This document shows, piece after piece, positions 8,835 to 17,571 of a stretch of 61,827 bases of DNA. Every line of letters begins with the position of its first letter. Position 1 is the stretch's first letter. Below the pieces are notes generated by a model. It searched no databases. It worked only from the letters and a program-made list of their open reading frames with translations, and was not told where the DNA came from. Origin of the DNA: Hymenobacter rigui (GTDB taxonomy: Bacteria > Bacteroidota > Bacteroidia > Cytophagales > Hymenobacteraceae). The position numbers and the translations under genes were made by a program. Location of the stretch: positions 1 through 61,827 of the forward strand of contig NZ_RWIT01000023.1 of NCBI RefSeq assembly GCF_003944715.1, read 5' to 3'.

Positions 8835-9605
8835 GTGAAGATCATTTCCTATAACCTCAACGGCTTCCGCTCGGCCATGGGCAAGGGACTAGCCGATTGG
8901 GTAGCCGAAACCCGGCCTGACGTGCTGTGCGTGCAGGAAATCAAAGCCGGCCGGGAACCGCTCGACGTGTCGGCGCTGACCGGGCTGGGCTACCACGCCT
9001 ACCTGCACCCGGCTCAGAAGCCCGGATATAGCGGGGTGGCCACTTTCAGCCTGCAAAAACCGCTGGCGGTGGTGGAAGGCTGCGGCCAGAGCTGCTACGA
9101 TGATGAAGGCCGGGTGCTGCGGCTGAATTTCGAGCACTGCTCGGTGCTGAATACCTACATGCCCTCGGGCACCAGCGGCCCCGAGCGGCAGGCGTTTAAG
9201 GTGGAGTGGCTGCACTTTTTCCGGCGCTACGTGCGTGAGCTGCAGGGGGCCGGGGTGCCCCCGTTGGTTATTGCCGGCGACTACAACTGCTGTCAGGAGG
9301 AAATTGATATTCGCAATGCCAAGACCAACCTGAACAGCCCCGGCTTCACGCCCGAGGAGCGGCAGTGGTTTCGGGACTTCCTGGCCGACGGCTTCACCGA
9401 CTCGTTCCGCCACCACCACGGCCCCGTGCCCGACCGGTACTCGTGGTGGACGTTTCGGGCCGGGGCCCGCGCCCGCAACGTGGGCTGGCGCCTCGACCAC
9501 CTGCTGGTGGACAACGCCCTGGTACCCCACATTCGCCACGCCGACCTGCTGCACGACGTGGTGCACTCCGACCACTGCCCAGCGGTGGTGGAGTTGGCAT
9601 TTTAG
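8835..9605 (+). CDS. xth: Exodeoxyribonuclease III (AP endonuclease family)
   Basis: This 256-residue enzyme of the EEP (exonuclease-endonuclease-phosphatase) superfamily cuts DNA at abasic sites and trims 3' ends in base-excision repair. Visible catalytic motifs are the N-terminal MKIISYNLNGFRSA (Asn), VLCVQEIKAG (metal-binding Glu near 34), IAGDYNCCQEEIDIRN (Asp/Asn near 153) and the C-terminal SDHCPAVVELAF (Asp-His). The start is GTG, directly abutting the stop of the previous gene, which leaves no room for a separate leader. Length matches the family. Confidence 0.95.
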   Translation: MKIISYNLNGFRSAMGKGLADWVAETRPDVLCVQEIKAGREPLDVSALTGLGYHAYLHPAQKPGYSGVATFSLQKPLAVVEGCGQSCYDDEGRVLRLNFEHCSVLNTYMPSGTSGPERQAFKVEWLHFFRRYVRELQGAGVPPLVIAGDYNCCQEEIDIRNAKTNLNSPGFTPEERQWFRDFLADGFTDSFRHHHGPVPDRYSWWTFRAGARARNVGWRLDHLLVDNALVPHIRHADLLHDVVHSDHCPAVVELAF

Positions 9606-9617
9606 CCTAGAGCCAAC

Positions 9618-9711
9618 AAGTACGAGTACCCCGGAGCTGTGCTTCGTCCCGCGTAAGAGGAAATCTGCCTTTTACCGCGGGACGAAGCACAACTCCGGGG
9701 TACTCGTACTT
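9618..9711. repeat. Long palindromic repeat, 36-bp arms
   Basis: Arms at 9618-9653 and 9676-9711 are reverse complements with one mismatch in 36. It lies between the convergent exonuclease III and flavoprotein genes and could act as a bidirectional terminator, but the arms are far longer than a terminator needs. Confidence 0.85.
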
Positions 9712-9736
9712 ACGGCATCTGGGCCGGGGTACAGGA

Positions 9737-11026
9737 TTACCCGGCCAGAATCATCTCGGCTACTTCGCGGCCCGAGGCTAAGGCGGCATTGAGGGAGGGG
9801 TAAGCGGCGTAGTCGCCGCAGCGGAACAGGCGGTCCTCCACGCGCAGCGACTGGCGGGCAGCCTGGCCAGCTGGGTACTCGGGTAAGGCGTGCGGAATGT
9901 GGTAGGTACGCAGGTGCCGCCATTGGGCCGCTTCGGCTCCGAACCATTGCGGCAACTCGTGCTGTAGCCGGGCCGTCAGTTCTTCTTCCGGGAGGCCATG
10001 CTCGCCGTGGGTGCTCACCGATACCAGCCGCTGGCCGGCTGGAGCGTAGGCGGGGGCCACATCCGAGGGGAAAGCCACGTTGTGGGCCAGGCCCGTGGAA
10101 GCAGCATTCAGCCGCAGTAGTTTATCGGGGCGGCCCTTGGCGGCGGGGGCGGCAAAGTACGTGCAGGTGGTATGCCGCCAACGGGTAGTAGGTTGGTCGG
10201 TGGGAAGCTGGTCAGTAGCGGGGAGCAGGTGGCGGGCGGCTTCGCCATCCACGGCTACTACTACGGCCGCGCCGGTCAGGGTTTCGCCGCTTGCCAGCTG
10301 CACGCTGGTACCCTGGATGGATTGCACCCGGGTATTCAGGCGGAGGCTGCCGGTGGGCAGGCGGGCGGCCAGCTGCTCGGGAAGCTGCTGCATACCCAGG
10401 GCGGGCAGGGTAGCTTCGCCTTCCACAAACTGCTTGAACACGAACTCAAAGAAGTTGGCCGCCGTGCTCAGGGTGCGGTCTAGGAACACCCCCCCGAAGA
10501 ACGGGCGGAAGAAGTTATTGATCATCTGCTCGCTCCAGCCATACTGCCGCAGAAATTCCAGCGTGGAAAGGGCGGTGGTGGAGTTGCGGCTCAAGAGCTG
10601 TTGACTGGTGAAGCGCCGCACGTGCTGCACCATGCTCACAATGCGGAGCTTATCGGGCAGGGTGCCAATGCGGGATGTAAGGGCCGAAAAGGCGGCGGTG
10701 GGCTGCTGCAACGGGTTCACCAAGGTGGTTTCCTGACCATCGGGCAACCTGATAACGGCTCCGGACCGGAATGCCTGCAGGTTGAGGGCACCGTAGTCGA
10801 TGAGACGCTCGACCTCGGGGTAACGGGTGAGCAGCACCTGAAAGCCCCGGTCGAGGCGGAAGCCGTCGGGCGTTACGTCGGTGCGCACGCGCCCGCCCAC
10901 GGCGTCGGCTGCTTCGAGCAGCAGTACGGGCCGGCCGGCGCGGTGCAGGTAACAAGCGCACGACAAGCCCGCTAGGCCCGCGCCGATAATAATAACTGGA
11001 AGTTGAGTAGCGTCGGCAGTGTTCAT
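9737..11026 (-). CDS. FAD-dependent amine-oxidase/protoporphyrinogen-oxidase-like protein
   Basis: This is a 429-residue flavoprotein. The N-terminal dinucleotide fold is clear: VIIIGAGLAGLSCACYLHRA (residues about 11-30), then LLLEAADAVGGRVRTD with the GGRVRT motif of the amine-oxidase family. A C-terminal FAD motif is visible in FRCGDYAAYPSLNAALASGR, where the usual GD is kept. Family members include protoporphyrinogen oxidases, phytoene desaturases and amine oxidases; the substrate cannot be assigned. It is followed on the same strand by no close partner, but the unknown gene at 11063-11629 lies 36 bases upstream and may share its transcript. Confidence 0.85.
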   Translation of the reverse strand: MNTADATQLPVIIIGAGLAGLSCACYLHRAGRPVLLLEAADAVGGRVRTDVTPDGFRLDRGFQVLLTRYPEVERLIDYGALNLQAFRSGAVIRLPDGQETTLVNPLQQPTAAFSALTSRIGTLPDKLRIVSMVQHVRRFTSQQLLSRNSTTALSTLEFLRQYGWSEQMINNFFRPFFGGVFLDRTLSTAANFFEFVFKQFVEGEATLPALGMQQLPEQLAARLPTGSLRLNTRVQSIQGTSVQLASGETLTGAAVVVAVDGEAARHLLPATDQLPTDQPTTRWRHTTCTYFAAPAAKGRPDKLLRLNAASTGLAHNVAFPSDVAPAYAPAGQRLVSVSTHGEHGLPEEELTARLQHELPQWFGAEAAQWRHLRTYHIPHALPEYPAGQAARQSLRVEDRLFRCGDYAAYPSLNAALASGREVAEMILAG

Positions 11027-11062
11027 ACCACAGCAAACTGCAAAACCACCGGCAAGGTTGGG

Positions 11063-11629
11063 CTAGCCGTACAGCGTAACGCCGTAGCGCTGCTTAAATG
11101 CCTGGATTTCTTCGTAGCTCATAGTCGGGTTGAGCAGGAAGGTGCGCTGGCCCTCATATGATTCCTTCAGCGGAATGCGCTGCTCATACCAGCAGTGCAG
11201 CAGTTGAATCAGGCGCTGTTGCTCCCGCTGGTGGCGCAGCCGAAAGGAATACGTATGCCAGGAACCAGCCTGGATATAGTTACTGGCTTGTATGCGGCTC
11301 GGAAATAGGCTGGTGTCAAGTGGGGTAACCTCCGGCTCGGCAATGGTAAGCCGAAGCGGCGTATAGCCATCCACTATCAACTGTTCAGCCTGCTCGCCTA
11401 GCTTCAGGTAAAGAGCTTCCGGCGTCAACAGCAAGCTACCTATAGCGGGCTGCTCCTGAGGGAATACGCTTTTGATACTCGATATTGAAAAGAAAGAGGT
11501 ATCAGCGAGGGTAGCAAACGGCTCCAGTATGGGCAAGCCCAGCAGCAGCGTTTCGTCGGTATGAAAATACTCGCCGCGCTGAACGGCCCGATGAGCCTGG
11601 GCAAGTGTTTCGGTAGAGAGCAGCGTCAT
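11063..11629 (-). CDS. Hypothetical protein
   Basis: This 188-residue protein is not one I recognise. It has no signal peptide or membrane helix. Visible stretches are LLLGLPILEPFATLADTSFF and a basic RLRHQREQQRLIQLLHCWYE near residue 130, ending FKQRYGVTLYG. It lies only 6 bases after the haem-binding lipoprotein gene and 36 bases before the flavoprotein, so the three minus-strand genes could form one transcript. Confidence 0.65.
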   Translation of the reverse strand: MTLLSTETLAQAHRAVQRGEYFHTDETLLLGLPILEPFATLADTSFFSISSIKSVFPQEQPAIGSLLLTPEALYLKLGEQAEQLIVDGYTPLRLTIAEPEVTPLDTSLFPSRIQASNYIQAGSWHTYSFRLRHQREQQRLIQLLHCWYEQRIPLKESYEGQRTFLLNPTMSYEEIQAFKQRYGVTLYG

Positions 11630-11635
11630 GAAGCG

Positions 11636-12313
11636 TTAAAACAGCGGCTTACGCTTCTTCATCACCTTGCGGGTTTTCATCGTCCAGAACTCGGCCACGC
11701 CGGGACGCTGCAGGCTCACGCGCCACACGCCCATGGCTTGGCCCAGCTGGTAGCCGGTGGCCTGATCCTGCAGAAACTGCTGTTTAATAAGTGGGTAATC
11801 GGCGGCGGCAATATCCTGGCCCACGGTGCCGTGGCAGCGCAGACACAGCTGGTCGTTCAGCACTAGAGGGCGCTGGTAGGTAAACTCCTCAGCCCCGGGG
11901 CGGGCCACTCGGCGGGTTGTGTCGGCGGGGTTCAGCTCGGCCGCAGATAGCGTGGCCTGGTTGGCAGGGTTACGGGGGCGGCTCGAGACACGGCGGAGCG
12001 TTGCCTGTAGCACCTTAGCCAGCGAATCGGTAACGGGTAACCGTTCGGGGTGACAATAGGGCAGGGCCGCGGCTACGCCACCTTCCTGCAGCTTCTGGGC
12101 CAGCACCGTGCGCAATTCCCGCTCGGCAGTGCGTGTGAGCGAGTCGCCGGCCCAGCGGGTAGCCCGCAGCAAGTCGGCGGGCATGATGCGCTTTACCTCC
12201 CAGTTCGCTGCCTCCACGGCCAGCTCCTTGGTGTTGCTGAGGTGTTCCACCTGATCGGGCCGGCAGGCCGCCAGCAGGGGTAGAAGCAGAAAGGAGCAAA
12301 GAAGTGGGCGCAT
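11636..12313 (-). CDS. Haem-binding lipoprotein, DUF3365 (Tll0287-like) domain
   Basis: This is a 225-residue lipoprotein with lipobox LAAC (Cys17). The single haem-attachment motif CLRCH (about residue 155) follows a DUF3365-type sensor-like domain (VAAALPYCHPERLPVTDSLA). Such domains bind a c-type haem in the periplasm and are thought to sense redox state or oxygen; this is family knowledge. The C-terminal segment ends in a basic tail (KTRKVMKKRKPLF), and the VWRVSLQRPG element is typical of the family end. No cytochrome maturation genes are in the window. Confidence 0.8.
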   Translation of the reverse strand: MRPLLCSFLLLPLLAACRPDQVEHLSNTKELAVEAANWEVKRIMPADLLRATRWAGDSLTRTAERELRTVLAQKLQEGGVAAALPYCHPERLPVTDSLAKVLQATLRRVSSRPRNPANQATLSAAELNPADTTRRVARPGAEEFTYQRPLVLNDQLCLRCHGTVGQDIAAADYPLIKQQFLQDQATGYQLGQAMGVWRVSLQRPGVAEFWTMKTRKVMKKRKPLF

Positions 12314-12339
12314 GGGAGGGGGGAATAGAGAAATTACCT

Positions 12340-12435
12340 GTCATCCTGAGCGGCCCGAAGGACCTTATCACGTTTGGTTGACTCTCAAACAGGGCGTTCC
12401 AACGTGATAAGGTCCTTCGGGCCGCTCAGGATGAC
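12340..12435. repeat. Perfect 35-bp inverted repeat
   Basis: Arms 12340-12374 and 12401-12435 are perfect reverse complements across a 26-base loop. It sits between thrC and the haem lipoprotein gene, both on the minus strand, where it may end thr transcription. The arm starts gtcatcctgagcggcccg, similar in style to dispersed repeats of related genomes. Confidence 0.85.
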
Positions 12436-12461
12436 GGATATAGTAACAGCCAACAACGCAT

Positions 12462-13754
12462 TTACTCCCACAAATATGTCCGTAAGGCGTCGTATTCTGG
12501 CTCCAGTAGGATACTTTGTTTAGGCCGGCGCATGAGGTCTGCCAGTTCGGCGGGCAGCGGCACCGGATGGCCGGTGGCGGCTTCCACTGCTTCAGGGAAC
12601 TTCACCGGGTGAGCGGTTTCGAGGAACAGACCGCGCTGCGCCGGGTGGTGGCGCAGATACTCCTCCAGCGCAAAGTAAGCCACGGCCCCATGCGGATCGA
12701 GCACGTAGCCGGTTTCTTGGAACACCCGGGCAATGGTGGCCGTGGTGTCGGCGTCCGAAACGGTGTAGCCGCTCAGCAACTCACGCAGCACCGGGTACTG
12801 GTGCCCGAACAGCTCCAGAATGCGGCCGAAGTTGCTCGGGTCGCCCACGTCCATGGCGTTGGAAAGGGTAGCCACGGCCGGCTGGGCCGCGTACTGGCCC
12901 GACTGCAGGTAGCGGGGCACGGCGTCGTTCTGGTTGCAGGCGGCCACGAAGTGGGCCACCGGCAGCCCCGAGGCGTAGGCCAGCAGCCCGGCGCACAGGT
13001 TGCCGAAGTTGCCGCTGGGCACGGCCACCACCGGTGGGTGCGCGTGGGGCCACTGGGCCAGTGCCGCCACGTAGTAGACCTGCTGGGGCAGCCAGCGGGC
13101 CACGTTGATGGAGTTGGCCGAGGTGAGCTGCCGCCGCTGCCGCAACGCGTCGTCGCGGAAGGCCTGCTTCACCAGCCGCTGGCAGTCGTCGAAGTTGCCG
13201 CGCACCTCCAGGGCCCGGATGTTCTGGCCCAGCGCCGTGAGCTGCTGCTCCTGCACCGGACTCACTCGGCCCTGCGGATACAGAATCACCACCTCTACGC
13301 CCGGCACGCCCAGAAACCCGCTGGCCACGGCCCCGCCGGTGTCGCCGGAGGTAGCCACCAGCACCGTAACGGGCCGGGTTTCGTGGCGGGAGAAGTAGCC
13401 CAGGCAGCGGCTCATGAACCGCGCCCCCACGTCCTTAAACGCCAGCGTGGGCCCGTGAAACAGCTCCAGCGCGCTGATGCGGTCCGTCACGGGCACCACG
13501 GGCAGCGGGAAATCCACAGTTTCGGCGCAGATGCGGGCCAGCTCCGGCTCCGGAATGGCGCTGCCCACGTAGGGCCGCAGGACAGTCAGGGCCAGCTCGG
13601 CCGGCGTCAGGTGGGGCAGCTGAGCTAGGAAGTCGGCCGGGAAGCGCGGAATGGTTTCGGGGAAGTACAGGCCCCCGTCCGGGGCCTGTCCCGCCACGGC
13701 CGCCGTCCGAAAATCAACGGGCTCCGATTGGCGGTTGAGGCTATAGTAATGCAT
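12462..13754 (-). CDS. thrC: Threonine synthase
   Basis: This is a 430-residue PLP enzyme that converts O-phosphohomoserine to threonine, the last step of the pathway. The PLP lysine sits in FHGPTLAFKDVGARFMSR (about residue 108), and the phosphate-binding turn is VLVATSGDTGGAVASG. The ATG at 13754 gives the usual threonine synthase N-terminus MHYYSLNRQ; an in-frame start 12 codons earlier is unlikely. It is the last gene of the minus-strand thrA-thrB-thrC order. The gap to thrB holds a long palindrome rather than a promoter I can recognise. Confidence 0.95.
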   Translation of the reverse strand: MHYYSLNRQSEPVDFRTAAVAGQAPDGGLYFPETIPRFPADFLAQLPHLTPAELALTVLRPYVGSAIPEPELARICAETVDFPLPVVPVTDRISALELFHGPTLAFKDVGARFMSRCLGYFSRHETRPVTVLVATSGDTGGAVASGFLGVPGVEVVILYPQGRVSPVQEQQLTALGQNIRALEVRGNFDDCQRLVKQAFRDDALRQRRQLTSANSINVARWLPQQVYYVAALAQWPHAHPPVVAVPSGNFGNLCAGLLAYASGLPVAHFVAACNQNDAVPRYLQSGQYAAQPAVATLSNAMDVGDPSNFGRILELFGHQYPVLRELLSGYTVSDADTTATIARVFQETGYVLDPHGAVAYFALEEYLRHHPAQRGLFLETAHPVKFPEAVEAATGHPVPLPAELADLMRRPKQSILLEPEYDALRTYLWE

Positions 13755-13775
13755 GGCGGTTGAGTGGTGAAGGCC

Positions 13776-13880
13776 GATGTAGAGACGCAACGCTTCGCGT
13801 CTGCTCGTTGCTGATGTTGTTTGGTTGGCGCAAGTTCGGGTCGTTCAATGACGAGACGCGAAGTGTCGCGTCTCTACATC
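13776..13880. repeat. Dispersed palindromic repeat, copy A
   Basis: Arms 13776-13802 and 13854-13880 (27 bases, 2 mismatches) have the outer sequence gtagagacgc. The same family appears at 17751-17856 and 48333-48430, with a conserved inner part (gttgttt, then gttca). It sits between thrB and thrC inside the operon. Confidence 0.9.
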
Positions 13881-13889
13881 AGGCAGGCA

Positions 13890-14828
13890 TCAGGCGGGCA
13901 GAATCCGGCAGCCGGTTGTGTTGATTGTCGTTTGGTACACGTAGTAATCCAGGCCCAGCTGCTCGTAGGTCGTGCGCATCACCTCGGCCACGGCCTGGGC
14001 GGTGGCTTCGTGCTGACTGAGCATGAACAGGGAGGGGCCCGAGCCGGAAATGCCGCCGCCCAGCGCCCCGGCGGCGCGGCTGCCGCTCTTTACCTGCTCA
14101 AACCCCGGAATCAAAATGCTGCGCACGGGCTCCACAATCACGTCTTCCAGGGCCCGGCCGATGAGGGCGTAATCGTGTTTGAGCAGGCCGGCCACCAGCG
14201 CGCCCACGTTGCCCCACTGCCGCACGGCGTCGCGCAAAGGCACCTGCTGCTTCAGAATCTGGCGGGCGTCGGAGGTTTTTACTTCAATCTGGGGGTGCAC
14301 CACCGTCACGAACAACGGCGGGGCATCCAGCGGCACCACGTCGGGGGCGGGCGTGGTGGAGCGGATGAGCGTGACGCCGCCGTAGATGGCTGGGGCAATG
14401 TTGTCGGCGTGGCGCACGCCGGAGGCCACTTCCTCGCCGTACATGGCAAACTCCACCAGCTCGGCCCGGGTGAATCGGTTGCCCAGCAGGTGGTTCAGCC
14501 CCACCACGGCCCCCGCCGCGCTGGCCGCGCTGCTCCCGATGCCGCTGCCCGGCCTGATGTGCTTGCGAATGCGCACCTCCACGCCTGTTACCTCGGGCAC
14601 GGCCCGCAGCATGGCCAGCAGCGCTGCCCCCGCTACGTTGCGGGCGGGTTCAGTAGGCAGGCCAAAGTCATCCTCATTCAGAATGCGCACCCCCGGCTCG
14701 TCGGTCAGGCGCAGGTGCATTTCGTCGTTGGGCTCGTGCAGGGCAAACCCCAGCACGTCAAATCCGCACACCACGTTGGCCACGGTAGCCGGGGCAAGGA
14801 GAGAGACGGTGTTAGTGGAAAGCGGCAT
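13890..14828 (-). CDS. thrB: Homoserine kinase
   Basis: This is a 312-residue GHMP-family kinase that phosphorylates homoserine. The ATP-binding loop is IRPGSGIGSSAASAAGAVVG (about residues 89-108), and the N-terminal motif VSLLAPATVANVVCGFDVLG is typical of bacterial ThrB. A C-terminal GGGISGSGPSLFML motif (near 255) completes the fold. It is the middle gene of the thr operon, separated from thrA and thrC by about 140-170 bases that contain palindromic repeats. Confidence 0.95.
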   Translation of the reverse strand: MPLSTNTVSLLAPATVANVVCGFDVLGFALHEPNDEMHLRLTDEPGVRILNEDDFGLPTEPARNVAGAALLAMLRAVPEVTGVEVRIRKHIRPGSGIGSSAASAAGAVVGLNHLLGNRFTRAELVEFAMYGEEVASGVRHADNIAPAIYGGVTLIRSTTPAPDVVPLDAPPLFVTVVHPQIEVKTSDARQILKQQVPLRDAVRQWGNVGALVAGLLKHDYALIGRALEDVIVEPVRSILIPGFEQVKSGSRAAGALGGGISGSGPSLFMLSQHEATAQAVAEVMRTTYEQLGLDYYVYQTTINTTGCRILPA

Positions 14829-14870
14829 GTTGATAGGTAAGAACTAATGGAAGGAAGCAGTGTCAACGAG

Positions 14871-14997
14871 GACCCCATCCTCGGCCTACTCTGCTTGATG
14901 CGCAGAATCCTCCTGGAGAGGGGTGCCAGACGCGAGTTAAACTCCTGATTTGTTGCACGCACCCCTCTCCCGGAGGGGAGGGGCCGGGGGTGGGGTC
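14871..14997. repeat. Imperfect palindromic repeat at thrA-thrB junction
   Basis: A left part (14871-14926) starting gaccccatcctcggcc and ending ggagaggggtgc matches, as reverse complement, the right part 14959-14997. The left side carries about 20 extra bases. The right arm runs into the thrA stop codon. It looks like an inserted palindromic element with a later change in one arm. Confidence 0.7.
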
Positions 14998-17434
14998 AAT
15001 GTGCGGCCCGCAACACATCGGCAAATACCCCGGAGGCAGTTACTTCGGCCCCGGCGCCGGCGCCTTTAATGACCAGGGGTTGCTCTACGTAGCGGTTGGT
15101 GAAGAACAGCACGGCGTTGTCCTTGCCCTGCAGGCTGTATAGGTCGTGGCCGGGGGCTACCTGCTGAAGGCCCACCCGGGCCCGGCCTTCTTCAAAGCTC
15201 GCCACGAAGCGGAGCTTGCAGCCTTGGGCGGCGGCTTCGTCGTAGAGGCGGCGGAAGTGCGACTCGTGGGCGGCCAGCTGCTCGTAGAAGGCCGGCACGT
15301 CGCCTTCCAGGCAGGCGGCGGGCAGGAAGGAGTCGTTCTGCACGTCGGGCATTTCCAGCGGGTGGCCGGCTTCCCGGGCCAGAATCAGGATTTTGCGGGC
15401 CACGTCCACGCCGGTCAGGTCGAGGCGGGGGTCGGGCTCGGTGTAGCCTTCCTGCTGGGCCTGGCGCACCACCTCAGCAAAGGGCCGGGTGCCGTCGTAG
15501 TTATTGAACACAAAGTTGAGCGTGCCCGACAGTACCGCCTGCATGCGCTGCACCTCGTCGCCGCTGCGCAGCAGGTCGCCCAGCGTACCGATGATGGGCA
15601 GGCCCGCGCCCACGTTGGTTTCAAACAGAAACTGGGTGTTGAACTCCTGGGCCAGGCTTTTGAGGCGGGCGTACCGCGCGTATTCGGCCGAGGCCGCTAC
15701 CTTGTTGCAGGCCACCACCGCCACCGAGCGGGCCAGCAGCTGCTCGTACACCTGGGCCACGTCGGCGCTGGCCGTCACGTCCACGAACACCGTGTTGCGC
15801 AGGTTCAGGGCCAGCAGCTCGTCGGTAAGGCGGGGCAGGTCCAGGGTCGGGCCGGCGGCCAGGGCCGCTTCCCAGTTGGCCAGGTCGAGGCCGTCCTCAT
15901 CCAGCACAAACTGCCGGCTGTTGGCCAAGCCCACCACCCGCAGGTGCAGGCGCAGCTTCTCGCGCAGCCAGGGCTGCTGGCGCTGCAGCTGCTCCAGCAG
16001 CTTGCGGCCCACGTTGCCCACGCCCGCCACCACCACGTTCACCTGCCGGGTAGTGGCCTCGAAGAAGGTTTCGTGCAGCACGTTGATGGCCTTGCGCACG
16101 TCCTGCTGGCGGATAACGGTAGAAATATTCTTCTCTGATGAGCCCTGGGCAATGGCCCGGATGTTCACCCCGTTCTGGCCCAGCGCCCCAAACAGCCGTC
16201 CGCTGATGCCGGGGTGGTTTTTCATCTGCTCGCCCACCAGCGCCACCACGGCCAGCTCATCCTCCCGGTCGAGCGGGTCGAGCAGGCCGCGGCCGATTTC
16301 GGCGGCAAACTCCTGGTCGGCAGCCTGCTGGGCCCGGTCGGCATCGGGGGTGCTCACGGCTACGCAGATGGAGTGCTCGGAGGAGCTTTGGGTGATGAGC
16401 ACCACGTTGACCTGCTCCTGGGCCAGGGCCGCAAACAACCGCCTGGAAAAGCCCGGCACGCCCACCATGCCGCTGCCTTCCAGCCGCAGCAAGGAAATGG
16501 GCCCGATGCTGGAAATACCCCGCACAAATTCCTGGTTGGCCGGCGGGGCAACTTCCACCAGCGTACCCGCGTCGGTGGGGGCGAAGGTGTTCTTGATCCA
16601 GAGCGGAATACCGGCCCGCATGACCGGCTGAATGGTGGGCGGGTACAGCACCTTGGCCCCGAAGTGCGAGAGTTCCATGGCCTCCTGGTAGCTGATGCGC
16701 GGGATGGGCCGGGCCGCGCGCACTAGGCGCGGGTCGGCCGTCATCATGCCGCTCACGTCGGTCCAGATTTCCAGCGTGGACGCGCCCAGCGCCCCGGCAA
16801 AGATGGCCGCCGTGTAGTCGGAGCCGCCGCGGCCCAGGGTGGTGGTGCTGCCGTCGGGGGCGGCGGCCACAAAACCGGGGGCCACGTACAGCGGCACCTC
16901 GCCCGTCGCGGCCGCCTGAATGAGCGGGTTGGTGCGGGCAAAATCTACGGCGGCGTGACCGTAGCGGGCATCGGTGCGGATGAGCTGGCGGCTGTCCAGC
17001 CACTGGTGGGCCGCTCCCCGGGCCGCCAGCCCTGCCGCCACCAGCCGCGACGACAGCAGCTCGCCGTAGCTCACCAGCTTATCCAGGGTGCGGGCCGACA
17101 GCTCGCCCAGGGCAAAAATTCCGTCGCAGAGGCTTTCCAGCTCGTTGCAGCTGGTTTTTACCTGGCTCAGCACGGCGCTCTGGCCGGCAATGGGCAGCAG
17201 GCCGCGGGCTGCCTCCAGGTGGCGCTGCTCCAGCTCGCGCAGCAGGGGGCGGTAGGAGTCGTCGTGGGCGGCGGCGCGGCGGCCGGCCGCAATCAGCTGG
17301 TCGGTAACGCCGCCCAGGGCCGATACCACCACCACGGTGGGAGCCTGGCGGGCGGCGGCCTGGGCCAGGTCGAGTACCCGCTGCATGTTGTCGGCCGTGG
17401 CGACGGAGGAGCCGCCGAATTTCAGTATCTGCAT
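14996..17434 (-). CDS. thrA: Bifunctional aspartate kinase / homoserine dehydrogenase
   Basis: This is an 812-residue fusion of two steps of the aspartate pathway. Residues 1-300 are aspartate kinase, opening with MQILKFGGSSVATADNM. Residues about 310-455 hold two ACT regulatory modules (EGSGMVGVPGFSRRLFAAL and GISGRLFGALGQNGVNIRAI), the usual site of threonine feedback. Residues about 465-812 are homoserine dehydrogenase (VVVAGVGNVGRKLLEQL; LSGTLNFVFNN; DLTGVDVARKILILAREAG). It is first in the thr operon and is preceded by a leader peptide and terminator (17459-17589), so it is probably controlled by both attenuation and feedback. An ATG start 25 bases after the terminator T-run was chosen. 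Confidence 0.97.
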   Translation of the reverse strand: MQILKFGGSSVATADNMQRVLDLAQAAARQAPTVVVVSALGGVTDQLIAAGRRAAAHDDSYRPLLRELEQRHLEAARGLLPIAGQSAVLSQVKTSCNELESLCDGIFALGELSARTLDKLVSYGELLSSRLVAAGLAARGAAHQWLDSRQLIRTDARYGHAAVDFARTNPLIQAAATGEVPLYVAPGFVAAAPDGSTTTLGRGGSDYTAAIFAGALGASTLEIWTDVSGMMTADPRLVRAARPIPRISYQEAMELSHFGAKVLYPPTIQPVMRAGIPLWIKNTFAPTDAGTLVEVAPPANQEFVRGISSIGPISLLRLEGSGMVGVPGFSRRLFAALAQEQVNVVLITQSSSEHSICVAVSTPDADRAQQAADQEFAAEIGRGLLDPLDREDELAVVALVGEQMKNHPGISGRLFGALGQNGVNIRAIAQGSSEKNISTVIRQQDVRKAINVLHETFFEATTRQVNVVVAGVGNVGRKLLEQLQRQQPWLREKLRLHLRVVGLANSRQFVLDEDGLDLANWEAALAAGPTLDLPRLTDELLALNLRNTVFVDVTASADVAQVYEQLLARSVAVVACNKVAASAEYARYARLKSLAQEFNTQFLFETNVGAGLPIIGTLGDLLRSGDEVQRMQAVLSGTLNFVFNNYDGTRPFAEVVRQAQQEGYTEPDPRLDLTGVDVARKILILAREAGHPLEMPDVQNDSFLPAACLEGDVPAFYEQLAAHESHFRRLYDEAAAQGCKLRFVASFEEGRARVGLQQVAPGHDLYSLQGKDNAVLFFTNRYVEQPLVIKGAGAGAEVTASGVFADVLRAAH

Positions 17435-17458
17435 AGTAGGTCGTTGCGTGATGGGCGT

Positions 17459-17571
17459 AAAAAAACCCGCTTTCGGCCCGGGGCCTCCTGGGCGGGAGGC
17501 GTACCGGCGAAGCGGGCGGCGAATCAGAAGGGTAAGGAGTTCCGCAGCCCGCTCTAGCGGGTTGTGGTAAT
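17459..17571 (-). promoter_or_regulatory. thr operon transcription attenuator
   Basis: On the minus strand there is a full set of alternative stems. Stem 1:2 (cccgc / gcggg) overlaps the end and stop codon of the leader peptide. Stem 2:3 (gagcgggc with gcccgctt) can form the antiterminator. Stem 3:4 runs from cccgctt at 17516 to aagcggg at about 17466, encloses an inner gcctcc/ggaggc hairpin, and is followed by seven T (17465-17459). The thrA ATG follows 25 bases later. Stalling at Thr codons would free segment 2 and prevent termination. Confidence 0.85.

Noticed and set aside
13890..17434. Large plus-strand open frames opposite thrA, thrB and other GC-rich genes
   Set aside because: They are antisense reflections caused by high third-position GC; they lack motifs and start signals.
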